Part shown: positions 36,098-48,299 of the stretch, piece by piece
Layout of the letters: each line of letters begins with the position of its first letter
Numbering within the stretch: position 1 is the first letter of the stretch
NCBI GenBank assembly: GCA_902806565.1
Contig: CADCXA010000016.1
Span: forward strand, 1,302,001-1,366,000
Direction of reading: 5' to 3'
Source of the DNA: Hypoxylon rubiginosum
Lineage: Eukaryota; Ascomycota; Sordariomycetes; Xylariales; Hypoxylaceae
Length of the DNA stretch: 64,000 nucleotides
The notes under the pieces: model-generated
What the model was told of the DNA's origin: nothing
Seen by the model: only the letters and a program-made list of their open reading frames with translations
The model's database searches: none
Program-made: the position numbers and the translations under genes

Positions 36098-37836
36098 ATG
36101 GATGACGACTTGGAGCAGTTCATGGCCATTACGGGCGTCGCAGCCGAGCATGTAGCCCGCGGCTACCTCGAGATCTCGGGCGGCGACCCGATGCAAGCTA
36201 TCCAACTCTTCTTCGAGAATCCCGAATTGCAAGCAAGCTTTAATGCGCCTGCCGCTTCTACCTCCGCCTCGGCATCGCAACGTCAACCTGCCTCGTCTGC
36301 AGCTGCCGGTCACAGCCAGGCCTTCACCGGTCGCCAGGACTCCAGTGGTGTTATCCACATAGACTCAGACGACGACGATGACGTGGATATGGCCGATAAC
36401 GAATACAATATACACGAGGATGATGACGACGATGTTGCGGCGGTAGTAAGAAATGCCCAAGAAGAGGAGGATGCCGCGATGGCGAGACGACTGCAAGAGG
36501 AGATGTATTCGGAAAACCATTCATCGGTTGATGGTGTACGAGCTCCCATAGCGCAGACGCACGAGACTCTGGCCGCGCCCGACCCGTCGTGGGGCTTAGA
36601 TGACGACCGAGAAGCTGCTGTTATGGAGCAAATGCGCCGAAGACGCAGGCTGCAGGGTAAGCACAGTGATCGTCGCCGTTCGCTTTCTCGTCTCCCCTTC
36701 CCTGAAATCTTGCTGACTCTACTCCGTTCACAGGGGGTAGTGCGAATCCCTTCAATCAGTCTTCGGTCGATTGGTTCGACGTAGAGGATGATGAACCAAG
36801 ACCGCGCAACCCGCAAGGGCCGGGACCTTCAGACGCCACTTCACGAAGATTACGAGATCTTTTTGCACCCCCAACTGGCCTGATCACTCGGCTGCCGTTG
36901 GATGCTGCGCGAGATGTTGGCAAGGAAGAGAAGAAGTGGATACTCGTCAACCTCCAAAAGTTGGACGACTTCCGCTGCCAGGTACTTAACAGGGACCACT
37001 GGAAGAACGAGGAGATTTCATCTTTAATACGCGAGCACTTCCTCTTCCTACAATATACCCTCGATGACCCGTTTGCGCAATCATACACTACATTCTACTT
37101 CGCAAATCAGGCACACGAAGACGCGAACAACTACCCTCACGCTTCTATTATCGATCCCCGGACCGGAGAGCAGGTGAAAGTGTGGTCGGGAGAGTCCTTC
37201 CCTTCTCCCGCGGAGTTCCATTCGGACCTCGTCGAGTTTCTCGACCGATACAGCTTGGCGGCCAACAGCAAGAATCCCGTCGTCAAATCGAAGCCGAAAG
37301 CAAAGGCTAGAGACATTGGCCGAATGACAGAAGAAGAGATGCTGGAGATGGCTCTGCAGAATAGCCTCAATGAGAGCGGTGATTCGTCAGGTCCTAGTGT
37401 TGAGGATCCCGATGCTCTAACGAAATCGAATCCTGACATTGGAAAGGGCAAAGGCAAAGCAGTCGAGGAGCATATTGATCTCACTGGCGGCTCAGACCAA
37501 ACTCCGCTCTCCCCGCAAGCAGCAGCTGGGAATGCATTCTCCCAAATCTCATCGGTTAACCCCCACGTGGAGCCGGAGCACGATCCAGCCACTACGACTA
37601 GGATACAATTCCGACACGCTAGCGGCCGTGTCATCCGAAGATTCGCTACCACAGATACGGTCCGCCGCATCTACGAGTGGCTCAAGGCAGAACCCCTCGA
37701 GGGCAAGCAAGACATCCCGTTCGAGCTCAAGACAATGCCAGCAGGCAGAGATCTGATTGGAGAACTCGACAAGACGATCGAGGAGGCTGGCTTAAAGCAG
37801 GGTACAGTCATGATCGAGTTCATCGAGGACTCGTGA
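36098..37836 (+). CDS. UBA-UAS-UIM-UBX protein, Cdc48/p97 adaptor (UBXN7/Ubx5 type)
   Basis: Two exons, 36098-36656 and 36734-37836 (intron 77 nt), 553 residues. The ATG at 36098 is chosen over an upstream in-frame one because the UBA-like helices start with it (MDDDLEQFMAITG). Domains in order: UBA-like 1-45; an acidic Asp/Glu-rich stretch at about 96-125; a short coiled region at about 130-190; a UAS thioredoxin-like domain at about 225-360; a UIM at 384-400 (TEEEMLEMALQNSL); and UBX at about 475-552. This order is that of human UBXN7 and yeast Ubx5, which bring ubiquitylated clients and cullin ligases to Cdc48. The usual FPR turn of the UBX domain is replaced by MPAGR, so Cdc48 binding could be weaker. 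The stop is followed by 0.5 kb of spacer. Confidence 0.9.
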
Positions 37837-38378
37837 ATTTGCGGCGTCTCATAAAGGATTTTCACTACAGCCAGGGTGTGCATAGGAATTCGCATTAATC
37901 GCTTTTTGCGACTCGGGCAAATACATTTATAGATTACGTCGCGAGTACGAGAGCCTGGGGAGGTTTGCTGTCCCTCTAGAGTTCTGCCCTCGTGCAACGC
38001 TGAGAGGATTTTCAGCAAGTAGTTGTCGTTTGACTTCTCACGCATGGGATTGCGCATCATCTAAGGACGAGTACCTAAGCCACGTACTACGCGATGTGCT
38101 TTGAAAGGACTAGAGACGACTTAGCTTTTCGTAATACAGATAATTTTCTGACTTTAACTTGCTTTCCAGTGATGTCTCTTGCCATATAATTATGGGTGGT
38201 CAACTATTGAAAAACTTTGCTCATTCTGAAGTATACAAAATCACTAAACCTAGCAGAATTCAACACGATCCCCTGTCATATTATAAAGTGATATTAAAGA
38301 AGAATGTTCTATTTTATAGTATTAGGGGTATCATAATAGAGAGATCTAATAGTCTATATCCATACAGCGTACACATGA
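37837..38378. other. Convergent 3' spacer
   Basis: The UBX gene and the permease gene converge here. The right half is A/T-rich and probably holds both 3' ends. No gene is seen. Confidence 0.4.
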
Positions 38379-39923
38379 TTATTGCTTGACTCTGTCACGG
38401 TCAAGGTCTACCTCAGTCAACTTTACAGGCTTGGTCCGGAATATGAGCTTGTGTCCCAGAAAGAGGACGAGGAACAAGATAAGGCTGACGTATGCCGCGA
38501 AGAAGTCGATGGTGCTCCACTCGATGAAGACGGTAAACCCGTTGGTCAAGAGGATGAGAATGCAAAAGAAGAGCCCGAACCACGTCAGGTACGGCTGGAG
38601 CGGAGCGGCGTACGGGAGGTCCCTCCGGGAGAATCCCCGAGCTTCCAGGGCCTTCATGAATCGCAAGTGGCAGACGCTGATGCAGGCCCAGGTGATGAAG
38701 CCGGCGATGGCGATGATGTTTAGCAGCCAGTTGAAAACGGCGCCGCCGTTGTCCGACAGGTTGAGGAAGGCCAGAAGGCCGACGGCCGAAGTGACGCAAA
38801 CGGCAAAGTAAGGGGTGCCGTACCGATTGGTACGGGTAAGGAAAGCTGGGGCGTTGTGCTCCGTGGCCAGACCGACGAGGATTCGACTTCCGGAGTATAC
38901 GTTAGAGTTCGCGGCGGACAGGACGGCGGTCAGGAGAACGGCGTTGATGATGTGCGGGAGAACAGGCACGCCTGCAAGGTTGGCGGCGATAACCAGCGGC
39001 GACGCAGAGGCATTCGTAGTGCCAATCAGGAGCTCTGCCGTGTCGGATGGCACGAGCAGGCCGATGAAGAAGATAGTTGCGACAAACAGGAAAAAGATCC
39101 CCCAGAATGTCCATCTGATGGCCTTAGGAACGCTCTTTGCTGGGTCATGGGCCTCTCCCGCGCCAATACCGACTAATTCCGCCCCCTGGTAGGAGAACCC
39201 GGCGGTGACGAGAACCGACCAGAACCCGACGAATTTGCCAGAGTCGCCCGTGGTTATGTATTCTACAAAGGGGCCGGGAGTTTTCCAGGCGTCGAATCCG
39301 AGGTAGCCGTTCTGGCCGGCTCCCGCGTCGATGCAAATGGCGAAGATGATGAAGCCGAGGATGGTGACGACCTTGATGCTGGAGAACCACATCTCGAAGG
39401 CGCCGAAGTAGCGGACGGGCAAGAAATTCAGGGCGGTGAAGACGACCCAGAAGATGGCGATGAAGATGCCGATGCTGAGGCCGGCGTCCCAGTACTGGAT
39501 GATGACGCCGGCGGCGACGAGCTCGAGGGCGAAGGTGACGGACCAGGAGAACCAGTAGGTCCAGCCCATGGCGAAGCCGAGGGAGCGGTCGACGAAGCGC
39601 GAGGCGTAGACGGTGAAGGAGCCGGCGACGGGGATGAAGGCGGCCATCTCGCCGAGGCTTGTCATGACGGAGAAGATGATGGAGCCGACGAAGACGAAGG
39701 CGATGAGGCAGCCGACGGGGCCCGCCGTCGCGAGGGCCTCGCCGCTCCCGAGGAACAGGCCGGTCCCGACGGTGCCTCCGATGGCGATGAACTGCAGGTG
39801 GTGGCTTCGAAGGCCGCGGTGCAGCTGGTCCTCGCCGGACTCGACATCTTTCTCGCCGTGGGCGGAGACGGAGACGGAGGGCGCCTTGGGGCTCTTCTCC
39901 CCTTCGCTGATGGATAGGTCCAT
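38379..39923 (-). CDS. Amino-acid permease (fungal YAT/APC family)
   Basis: Intronless, 514 residues, normal for fungal amino-acid permeases, which run about 500-590. A short charged cytosolic N-terminus (residues 1-40, with an SEGEKSPK patch that could be a phosphorylation or ubiquitin region) precedes the signature LRSHHLQFIAIGGTVGTGLF at the start of TM1. About twelve hydrophobic spans follow. GAGEAHDPAKSVPKAI between TM6 and TM7 and the SAANSNVYSGSRIL stretch near TM8 are typical of the proline/basic/general permease group. It is a plasma-membrane H+ symporter by family; substrate choice cannot be read from sequence. On the minus strand a TATATTTATA at about 40092-40101 lies roughly 170 bp upstream of the start codon and may be the TATA box. 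Confidence 0.92.
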   Translation of the reverse strand: MDLSISEGEKSPKAPSVSVSAHGEKDVESGEDQLHRGLRSHHLQFIAIGGTVGTGLFLGSGEALATAGPVGCLIAFVFVGSIIFSVMTSLGEMAAFIPVAGSFTVYASRFVDRSLGFAMGWTYWFSWSVTFALELVAAGVIIQYWDAGLSIGIFIAIFWVVFTALNFLPVRYFGAFEMWFSSIKVVTILGFIIFAICIDAGAGQNGYLGFDAWKTPGPFVEYITTGDSGKFVGFWSVLVTAGFSYQGAELVGIGAGEAHDPAKSVPKAIRWTFWGIFFLFVATIFFIGLLVPSDTAELLIGTTNASASPLVIAANLAGVPVLPHIINAVLLTAVLSAANSNVYSGSRILVGLATEHNAPAFLTRTNRYGTPYFAVCVTSAVGLLAFLNLSDNGGAVFNWLLNIIAIAGFITWACISVCHLRFMKALEARGFSRRDLPYAAPLQPYLTWFGLFFCILILLTNGFTVFIEWSTIDFFAAYVSLILFLVLFLGHKLIFRTKPVKLTEVDLDRDRVKQ

Positions 39924-41779
39924 GCTCGATGGATATATTTCGAGTTAACGAATGAACTCCACAGGAGGTGGTAAGGGGGGCGGTATGAAATGAGCCGCTG
40001 TTATGTAATTAGATTCCCTAATGGAAGGACACGGGAGTGAAGATGGGCAGAGCAGACTGGCTCATGTGGATAGGGGGACGAGGAGGATCCGTATAAATAT
40101 AAATTTTCGCCATCGGTTAGTGTCGCCCTTTAAAGGAGACAGACGCATATCGTTGTTTTTTTTTTTCGCTTCTTCTTGTTAGTGCTTCTAGAAGGAAAAA
40201 ACTTTTCCAACCCGGTTCCCCATTATGAAGTTCGAGACTTACACAACCTTCGACAAGCTGCTAACGGCGTTACCGAAAATGTCTCATGATCCGGGTCGGG
40301 CCCATCGCTACGAATTTTACTACGGCGTTATAGCTTGCAAGGCTTGTGAAGGTCGGCGCAAATCAGGTGGGCGTATCGTGAGTATAGCTCCACCGAAATA
40401 ATTTTTTTTCTTCTCTTTCTCGCCGTTCCCCATCCAATTGATGAATGGAGACCGAAAAAGGTACCTTAGCCCTCGCAACCATCACAACCTTCACAACCTT
40501 ACTTAACCTAATGCGAGTAGGCCGAATACAGCAGTTTTTTTTTTGCATTTCCGTCTCTCTCGCGCGATCCCGATAAAAATATTCAGTTCTATTGACATCA
40601 CGCGTCCGGCCGAGGTTCTCATCACGGGCTAGTGATATGGTGACGGCGATATTCCGTATGACTGCATAAGTATTTGAAGCTTGTTTTCCGGGTTTAGAAC
40701 CCATCCCAATGGATGAAATCCCGGCGGTACCACACAGCTTCACTTCAATTTTCTATTTTGGACGTAGGTAAGCGTTACCATCACGCATTACAATTACAGC
40801 TGACGGCTGCGCGCGAGCAACGCCTATCGGTATTAAGCTATGTAGACTAAAGTAACCTCGTGGGCCAGCCCGCTCAAGCTCGAGGCGTCAGACCCAGCTA
40901 GACCCGTCTAAACCCAAACCGGATTGGGCTTCGGTATACTATGTAGTCGTGGACAAGGAACCATGCGGCTCGTCGTTCGGATAGCTTCTTTTATTATTAT
41001 TAATAGCTTGACATCAACGGTACTATAGTAGAAGCTAGCATTGCTTTCGTCCCATAGATCTCACAACTCTAGGTCTCCACGTTACAGTCTAACCCCCCCT
41101 ATCTCCGCGTTCTTGATAGTATTATCTCCAATTTCTCCGTCTATTTCGAACTTATTGTACCTAGAGTGCGATTCGAGGCGGGGATCGGGTTTCGCTTTGG
41201 CCATTATTACGGGCCGTCACCGGTAGCCATGGAACGGGCAGCGCCAATGGAGCTGTCGATGTCACATTGCATCTTACCTTTGAGCGCGCATCTACGGTAC
41301 ATCAAAAAGCAAAATCAACGAAGTACCTAGCCAACCCTACCTACCTACCTAACTACCTACCTACTTACCTAGATACGTTATGTATTTCGGGTCGTACTGA
41401 ATAATCGACATGTCATATAAAGAGAGTGTAAGTGCGGTGTGCACTATCATATGTCCAACTCCGTACTAGCTCGGGTTGCACAACGAGCTGACAGCAGGTT
41501 GACGAATGGATACAATGGTTGAATAATGGCGTGAGATACTATAGGGTAGAAGAAATGCGACAGCAACCATCATGTATGCAGGGTGCTTTGCATCGAGCAG
41601 GCATGTTTTTGCGAGATCGAGGTGCAACCATGGGAGCCTGTCATGTTCCCGCAGCCTATATTACCCTCGTAATTCCCATTGAAGGCCATCATCTCTATTC
41701 TTTCTCATGCCATATCCTAAATAGTGGCATCTATTTGAGTCCTTTTCCTTATTTAAGAAACTTGCGACACCACACGACG
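39924..41779. other. Divergent spacer between permease and P450
   Basis: This is the promoter region for both genes. It includes a T-rich tract at 40155-40165 and a run of CCTACCTA repeats at about 41336-41373. The 41740s carry a TTATTTAAG TATA-like site shortly before the P450 start. Small frames on either strand show no family features. Confidence 0.4.
41336..41373. repeat. CTAC-type short tandem repeat
   Basis: Iterated CTACCTAC/CTAACTAC sequence ending in TTACCTAGATAC. It belongs to the same sequence family as the dispersed TACCTAGGTA palindromes. Confidence 0.7.
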
Positions 41780-43728
41780 ATGAATATATCCTCAGAGCAT
41801 CTAGAGACGAGCCAAGATGGCACCCGGTGGGCAACGCTCTTGGCCCCGTCCTCGTTATCTTTTCTCGTTGCTGCCATCGTGGCCGCAGTCATCACTTATA
41901 CGTGGGCATCATCGAGCAATACTACAAAGGGCCTTCCGAATCTTAACCCTCCGGGGTTTTTCTCCAGCGTAGAAGCTAAAGTCAGTCAATATGTGTATAT
42001 AATAAAATCCGAGAATGAGAACGCGGCTGACAGGTCATATGCGGAAGAAATTCTTCGCGACATCTGGCGAGAGCCTGGTAACTCAAGCAAGAAAGCTATA
42101 TCCCGGTCAGGCGTATAGAGTCATGACCAACATGGGAGAGAGGATTATCCTACCTCACGAACTTGTCGAAGAGGTTCGCAACGACCGCAGGCTGAACTTT
42201 TCTCATGGTTTCATGGAGGTGCGTGATCAGTTGTACCCCTTTGTCTGGCCTCTTTTGCCTTCGATAATTTTGTGTTCTAACGTGAGCGCAGGATGGCGGA
42301 TTCGATGGCCTTATTCCCGGGTTTGAGCCATTCTCAATTCTCATACAAGATGGTAGATTTCAAACTGTAATAAAGAAACACCTTACTAAGGTCCCAAGTA
42401 CGTTAATAGGAGCCTGTGAAACCGGGTGGAACTTAGAGTAAGCGGGAATGTTTGCTAACTATCATGCTCATCAGTTGGCATGCTTAAGAGTCTATCCGAC
42501 GAAGCCGAATTCATCATCTCGAGAACTATTAGCGACTCTCCGGGTAATTCGCACCGAGGCCATCTAGATCTAGGTTGAAAGCGCGCATGGCTAATAGTGA
42601 TGCTGTAGATTGGAACGAGATGGCGTTGTCGCCCGCTTTCCACGAGATAGTCACCAAAGTGGCAACACGAGTCTTTCTTGGCAAAGAATTCAGCCGGAAT
42701 GATGACTGGGTTAGGGTCACTCAAGGCTTTACGCATAGCTGGATTGTAGGGGGTTCAGCACTACACCTTTGGCCGTGGGCTCTTCGGATATTGGTACACT
42801 GGGTCTTACCTGGGTGTAGGGAAGCTAGGGCTCAGATCAAGGAAGCACGACGAATGATAGCTCCTTTCGTAGCTAAACGCCAAGCGACGATCCAAGCCGC
42901 CATTGCGGCTGGCCACGACGTTCCTAAGTTTGATGATGCGATCGAATGGATGGCAGAAGAGACGACGAAAAAAGGTGTGGCCTACGATACAGCTATGTTA
43001 GTCAATTTTCAGCTGGTTATAACGCTAGTCGCAATTCATACCACGACCGACCTGCTTCAACAATTTGTTGCCGATCTTGCGCAGAACCCAGAGTCCTTCC
43101 AGCAGATTCGCCGGGAGGTCATCAATCAGCTCCAAGCCGGAGGCCTGACAAAAGAGTCATTCCACAAGATGCCACTACTTGATAGTGCTATCAAGGAAAC
43201 ACAGCGCCTGAAGCCTATACAGTTTCGTGAGTAATATTCCGTACTTGCAGTCAGAAGTCAAATCCAACCTAGCTTACATGGAATGTCGACGTAGTTATAA
43301 TGCGTCGCCGGGCGCAGGAGGATATCCAGTTCTCGAACGGTCTCCATTTGAAGAAGGGCACGCGGATTTGGGCGGACACGTGTCGGATGAGAGATCCAGC
43401 CGTATACGAGAATCCGGAGGAGTGGGATGCGGCTCGCTTTCTTAAGCTGCGTTCGCAGCCGAGCAAGGCCAGCGAAGCACACCTAGTATGCCCAAGTCGT
43501 GATCATCTCGGCTTCGGGTATGGCATCCATGCCTGCCCCGGTAGATTTTTTGCTGTACATGAGCTCAAAGTGATCCTATGCCATCTGCTGGTGAAATTCG
43601 AATGGAAATTGGCGCCTGGTACAGACACGAAACCTGGATATATAGGAGATACGTGTTTCGCGAACCCCGAGACCAGGGTATTGATCAGGCGGAGAGAAGA
43701 GGCCGAATACGACTTTTGCTCCATTTGA
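41780..43728 (+). CDS. Microsomal cytochrome P450 monooxygenase
   Basis: Six exons: 41780-41980, 42048-42218, 42292-42397, 42475-42543, 42609-43226 and 43295-43728, giving 532 residues. Splice choices were set by family conservation: EAK|KFFATSG across intron 1 (weak donor GTCAGT), then IGMLKSLSD, SDSP|DWNEMAL and PIQF|LIMRR. A membrane anchor spans about residues 30-50 (SFLVAAIVAAVITYTW), followed by the LPNLNPPGFF hinge. The I-helix reads AIHTTTDLLQQF, the K-helix ExxR is KETQR, and the haem loop FGYGIHACPGRF places the axial Cys at about residue 469. The AIHTTTD form is typical of fungal families near ent-kaurene oxidase-like and related secondary-metabolism P450s, but the substrate is unknown. 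No synthase gene lies nearby, so this looks like a stand-alone oxidase. It is intact, with no frameshift or stop. Confidence 0.86.
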
Positions 43729-44745
43729 GATACCGACACCTATCTTAGGCAGACTTGATATGGCTGCCGGGGGGAGACGTTTCTTTGAGGGGGAAATGTA
43801 TTTCTCTTCATCTTTCTTTACCTACTTGGACCGTTAAACGAGAGTAATTATACAGGTATCTGATTTATTCCGTAAACGTCAATAGGTTGTGCGGGATGAT
43901 TCCTTAGCTACGTATCGTAATTGTCGTAACCAGATGATGAATCCCAAGGGAAGGTTGTTCATTAACTTAATAACTTAAAAGAGACTTAGGCTACACGGCG
44001 CTATTGCGGTGATTGGTCAGCGTTCCTCTATTATGCCTTAAAACTTGCCAAGGGATCTGTAGGCCAATGTTGCTCGCTGGCGGCGAATGGCGGGGAGCAA
44101 GACAGGGCAGATAAGACTTAGCGCGTCCGTCTCGTCCAATCGATCGTCCCGTCTCCTTTAATCCCTTCAACCCCTTCAACCCCACGGCGGGCAACCTTGT
44201 AAGTATTACAGGTACCTAGGTACAGTTTCTAAGCTCCATGTCAACAACAAATCAATTTCGTCTGTTTTTTTCGATCTGCCTCTCCGACAACTGACGACTC
44301 GTCAACCCTCTCGCATCTTCTCAGTACACAGGACATGCATTGATTGCCATTGCCGTTCGCCGCGTTTGTTGACATTTACTATTGTCGCATTGATGCATGC
44401 ACCTTACCGAATAACCGGTAGCGTTGTCATCGTCGCCTTTCCTTTCTCTTGAAGCTTGCATTAGACACTCATTTTTTTGATACTGCGCGCCTCTACACTA
44501 TACTCACTACACAATACCCAATACCTTCATTTCCCTTGCCCATTCATCTGTCTTGCAACCACCGCCTCTTCTTACGTCTCCAGCAAGCCTCTTTACTAGC
44601 ATTCAATCGTTGCGGTGAATAGGAACCTTTGCCTCCCTTCTAGTAGCCTCGCATTCGCTTTACCTCTCGACGACCACGAGTCCACTGTCACAATATTACG
44701 ATTTACGAAACGAACCATTACGACTAACGAGAAATACGTGACACC
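43729..44745. other. Spacer and promoter of the GCK-III kinase
   Basis: From about 44250 the plus strand is strongly C/T-rich (many CTTC, CCTCT and TTTCCC runs) up to the kinase start at 44746, as expected for a long fungal 5' leader. A GGTACCTAGGTA palindrome lies at 44212-44223. No gene is seen. Confidence 0.45.
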
Positions 44746-46915
44746 ATGGCCGAACGAGATTATGAAGAGAGTAACGAGGCCTTAGACCCGGAGCTTCTAT
44801 ATACCAAGGAATACTGCATTGGTTAGACATTGGCCGCGCTTCTGGGTTGGAGAGCATTGCTGACTAACTTGCTGCGATCTAGGCGGAGGCAGCTTTGGAA
44901 AGGTCTACAAAGGGTTTGTTAATCGTCAGAATATTTCCCAAATACCAATGGCTAACCTCGAGACTAGGGTCGAGAAGCGCAGCGGCCAAGCCGTGGCGAT
45001 CAAGGTCATCGATATCGAGAGCGCCGAAGATGAGGTCGAAGATATCATACAGGAGATCGCCATTCTGTCCGAACTCCAATCCCCTTACGTAACCAAGTAC
45101 TACGGTTCATACGCGAAAGGTGCCGAGCTATGGATCGTCATGGAGTTCTGCTCTGGCGGAAGTTGCGCCGACCTCATGAAGCCTGGCATGATAGGGGAAG
45201 ACTACATTGCCATTATAGTAAGAGAGTTACTTCTGGGACTAGACTATTTGCATGCCGACAAGAAGCTTCACAGAGACATCAAGGGTATATAATATGCGCC
45301 TCTGCCTTGCTATTTACTGCGAAGTTGCTAACGAGGTGTTGATGTAGCGGCCAACATTCTACTTAGCTCTAATGGTCAGGTAAAGTTGGCCGATTTTGGT
45401 GTATCCGGACAGCTCTCTGCGACGATGACCAAGAAGAACACGTTCGTTGGTACCCCCTTTTGGATGGCGCCCGAGGTCATCAAGCAATCTGGGTACGATC
45501 ACAAGGCGGACATCTGGTCGCTGGGAATCACCGCCCTAGAGCTCGCTAACGGAGAGCCGCCCTACGCCGACATTCATCCAATGAAGGTCTTATTTCTGAT
45601 CCCTAAAAACCCGCCTCCTAGGCTGGAGGGGAACTTCACCAAAGCATTCAAGGACTTCATCGAGCTCTGTCTGCAGAGAGACCCCAAGGAACGGCCAGTA
45701 GCCAAAGATCTGTTGAAGCACCCCTTTATCCGAAAGGCGAAGAAGACCAGTTTCTTGACGGAGTTGATCGAGCGCTATCATCGATGGAGCGCGACACACA
45801 AATCAGAAGACGACCTTCACTTCGACGACCGAGACGTCCGGTCCGAACCGGAAAGCGTGAATGAGGACATGTGGGATTTTGGCACCGTCCGGCTCGTTGG
45901 CGACCGAGGAGGGTTTGTCAACCGACCTGGTCTGAATGCAATGGATGATTCCGCTCGAAACGCACGAGCATCGAGGCCCTTGGAAGCAGATTATGGCGAG
46001 AGCCCTAGAGCAACTTCACCAACCAAGGTTCAGATCCAGGACTTTGCCGACGCATCCGTGTCTAGTACCCTCAAGGCTCCTAACCCTCCGTCACAGGGCA
46101 CATCTCGTCAATCCTCGCCCCAAAGGAAACCAGTTCCGATAATGGCGCCCCTATCACCCTCGAAGGTCCCGTTGCCACCTTCACCACCAAAGCATATACA
46201 AGATCCGAACACCCCACGACTCCTGTCAAAGCAGATGCCTGCTCCTCCTTCTATGACATCTCCCGACTTCGATCGAGCGCTGAGGGAACAATTGCAGCAA
46301 GATATGGGCTCCCTCAGTATTGCTCCTCCGACCCAGTCACAATTTATGCAATCGCAGTACTCCCCGGTCCCCATTAATCCTCAGTCGCAGCTACAGCAAC
46401 AACGAGGAATTCCTAGACCAAGCCCATTTAACTTACCGGAAATCCCTCCGTTTCGCGGAGCTAGTTCGCATTATCAGCAGCCGTTGCAACGAGTTACTAA
46501 CCAACAACCCACGCCAAGCTCACCAGGATTTCAATCCAAAGCGCAACCCAAGCAAGCGACTCCTGCGCCAGACTCCTTCCCACCCCCCAACCCTGCCAAC
46601 CCGAACGGCGAACTAGATGCTTTGAACGATGTGATCTTCCCCGCTCTCGAAGAGGCCCTTAAGCGACGGCAGATTCGACTACAGCAGATCTACCGAAACG
46701 ACAGAGTCATCACCCCCCAGAGACAGCGGGCCGAGGCAAACCAAGACAGAATTCGCAAGAACATCTATAAGCTAGCGAACATATGTAAGGAAATTGATCG
46801 ACTAGATAAAAGCGAGCCGGTGGGTATGGGCAAGGATGTCGGTACGTTCCTGGAGGGCCTACTCGAGGAGATCCTCGTCCGCGTTGAGCCCTTAGATGAA
46901 GAGGAGGCCACGTAA
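44746..46915 (+). CDS. GCK-III (Ste20-family) protein kinase, Sid1/Nak1/MST3-like
   Basis: Four exons, 44746-44821, 44883-44913, 44968-45284 and 45348-46915 (introns 54-63 nt; the second exon is only 31 nt), giving 663 residues. The kinase domain occupies about 23-275: glycine loop GGGSFGKVYKG at 26-36, catalytic Lys48, HRD with Asp139, DFG at 157-159 and GTPFWMAPE, the Ste20 signature. The domain is at the N-terminus, as in germinal-centre kinases of group III (S. pombe Sid1 and Nak1, yeast Kic1, human MST3/MST4). A Pro/Gln-rich linker follows (about 340-545), then a conserved helical C-terminus from ELDALNDVIFPALEEAL, the likely dimer or Mob/Cdc14-partner region. These kinases feed NDR-kinase pathways for septation and polar growth. 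I cannot choose between the fungal Sid1, Mst1 and Pod6 branches from this sequence alone, though the close fit to the Sid1 type favours a septation role. Confidence 0.9.
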
Positions 46916-47243
46916 CTGACCGATTTGGCCTACGTTGGACGTTGGATGAGTAAGACAGAGAGCACTTGATTATTAGAGAAACCCTCGTGGGGCGTGGCGT
47001 TGGAACGTTGTTGTAAGTATATACCTAATACGTTAAAAGGGGCGAGGTATTGGCAGGTCCCTTTGCTTTGCTGTTTGTATGTAATCAATCCCCTTACCCG
47101 CGCCATTCCAGGCCGCATCTGTTTTAGGGTTTTAGATAGAGCCCCTGCCCATCGCAAGGTCTCGCATCCTAGCATGGAGCTGCCTCGGCGAGAGTGCTTG
47201 CTGAAGAAAAAGGAATGAATAAACAAGGAATTGACATGGAAAA
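46916..47243. other. Short convergent spacer
   Basis: 3' ends of the kinase gene and of the minus-strand orphan gene. Nothing else is seen. Confidence 0.4.
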
Positions 47244-48299
47244 TCATGCTAGTCCACCCCCTTCTCCGGCCTGTGATTCCTCATCCGACTCTTCCTCTTC
47301 CTCTTCCTCCCCGTCGCAGCCCGTCCCTTCTCGCCTGCTCTCTCTAATCACCGTGGTAGTCGTGCGACCCTGAACCTGCTGTCCCCCGACGTCGACATGG
47401 CCGCCAGTGCTCACAACACTTCCCACCCTGCTCGGCACGCGGCTGCTACCGTTGTTTCCGCCCCCGCTCCCCCGCACTGGGTGACAGGAGGGGGAGGAGG
47501 AGTACGAGAGATAGTGACGCTGCTCCTCGCGCTCGGGCCGCGCCCAGCACAGGTAGTCCTGGCCGAAGAGGCGGCGGTGGTCGCGGCGGTGGCCGTCGAA
47601 CACGTCGCGCACCCGCGAGACGTAGTAGGCGTACAGCCGGTCGGCCTCGGCGCCCTTGTCGGCGGCCGGCTTGCGCGGCTGCGCCGCGTGCGCGCGCTGC
47701 AGCTCCCGCACTGCGACGGTTGGGAGGAGTTAGAAAAAAGAATACAGGAAAGGGGGGGGGGGGCGGGAGGAGAAGGGGAAAGGAAGGAAGGGGAACGAAT
47801 TCCCGGATGATTGATGAATACATACGGTTCGCCACGTACGTCTGCCGCAGCTCGCGCCGCGACTCGTTGTACCGCTGGATCGAGTCCGTAAGCTTTGCGC
47901 GGGGGGTGTGGTTTGTTAGTATACCTGGTTACCGACGACGAGACGATGGAGCGGGCCGGGACGAGGAGGGAGGGATCGCAAAGGGACAACAAAAAGGGGA
48001 AGACTCACGAAGGCTCGGTAGTGACACTGCGAGCCGGGACACTCGGCGTGGTGGGCGTAATGCTGGTGTATGCTGGCGGGATAGTATAGGGGCTGCTGGC
48101 CGTGGTAGCCGTAGGTGTGCCGGGAGCGGGTGCTCGCGAGGGGCGACCCCCTCTGCTGCGGACGCTGCCACGGCGAGTTGTTCTCGTCCGAGTTGCGCGC
48201 CCGGTACAGCCGGTCCTGGTGCCGGTACGCCCCGGAACTGCTCACGATGGCGGCTGTCGCCGTCACGGCCGTTATGGCTGCCGTCGCGTACTGGGCCAT
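47244..48299 (-). CDS. Orphan protein with hydrophobic N-terminus and acidic C-terminal tail
   Basis: Model: exons 48299-48009, 47892-47826 and 47710-47244, 274 residues. I do not recognise the family. What supports a gene is that three GC-rich exons join in frame at GT-AG introns of 116 and 115 nt, and that the joined sequence is coherent (HYRAF|LTDSIQRYNESRRELRQTYVAN|LRELQ and on). The N-terminus (MAQYATAAITAVTATAAIVS) is hydrophobic and could be a weak anchor or signal. Residues about 100-165 are Arg-, Tyr- and Gln-rich and probably helical. A Ser/Gly-rich stretch follows, and the last 20-odd residues are highly acidic (seven Glu in a row). Intron 2 holds a run of 12 C on this strand (47763-47752). 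The upstream methionines on this frame (from 48389) are less likely starts. Function unknown. Confidence 0.6.

Noticed and set aside
38379..43728. Permease plus P450 as part of a biosynthetic gene cluster
   Set aside because: No core synthase, tailoring set or pathway regulator is nearby; the neighbours are housekeeping genes.
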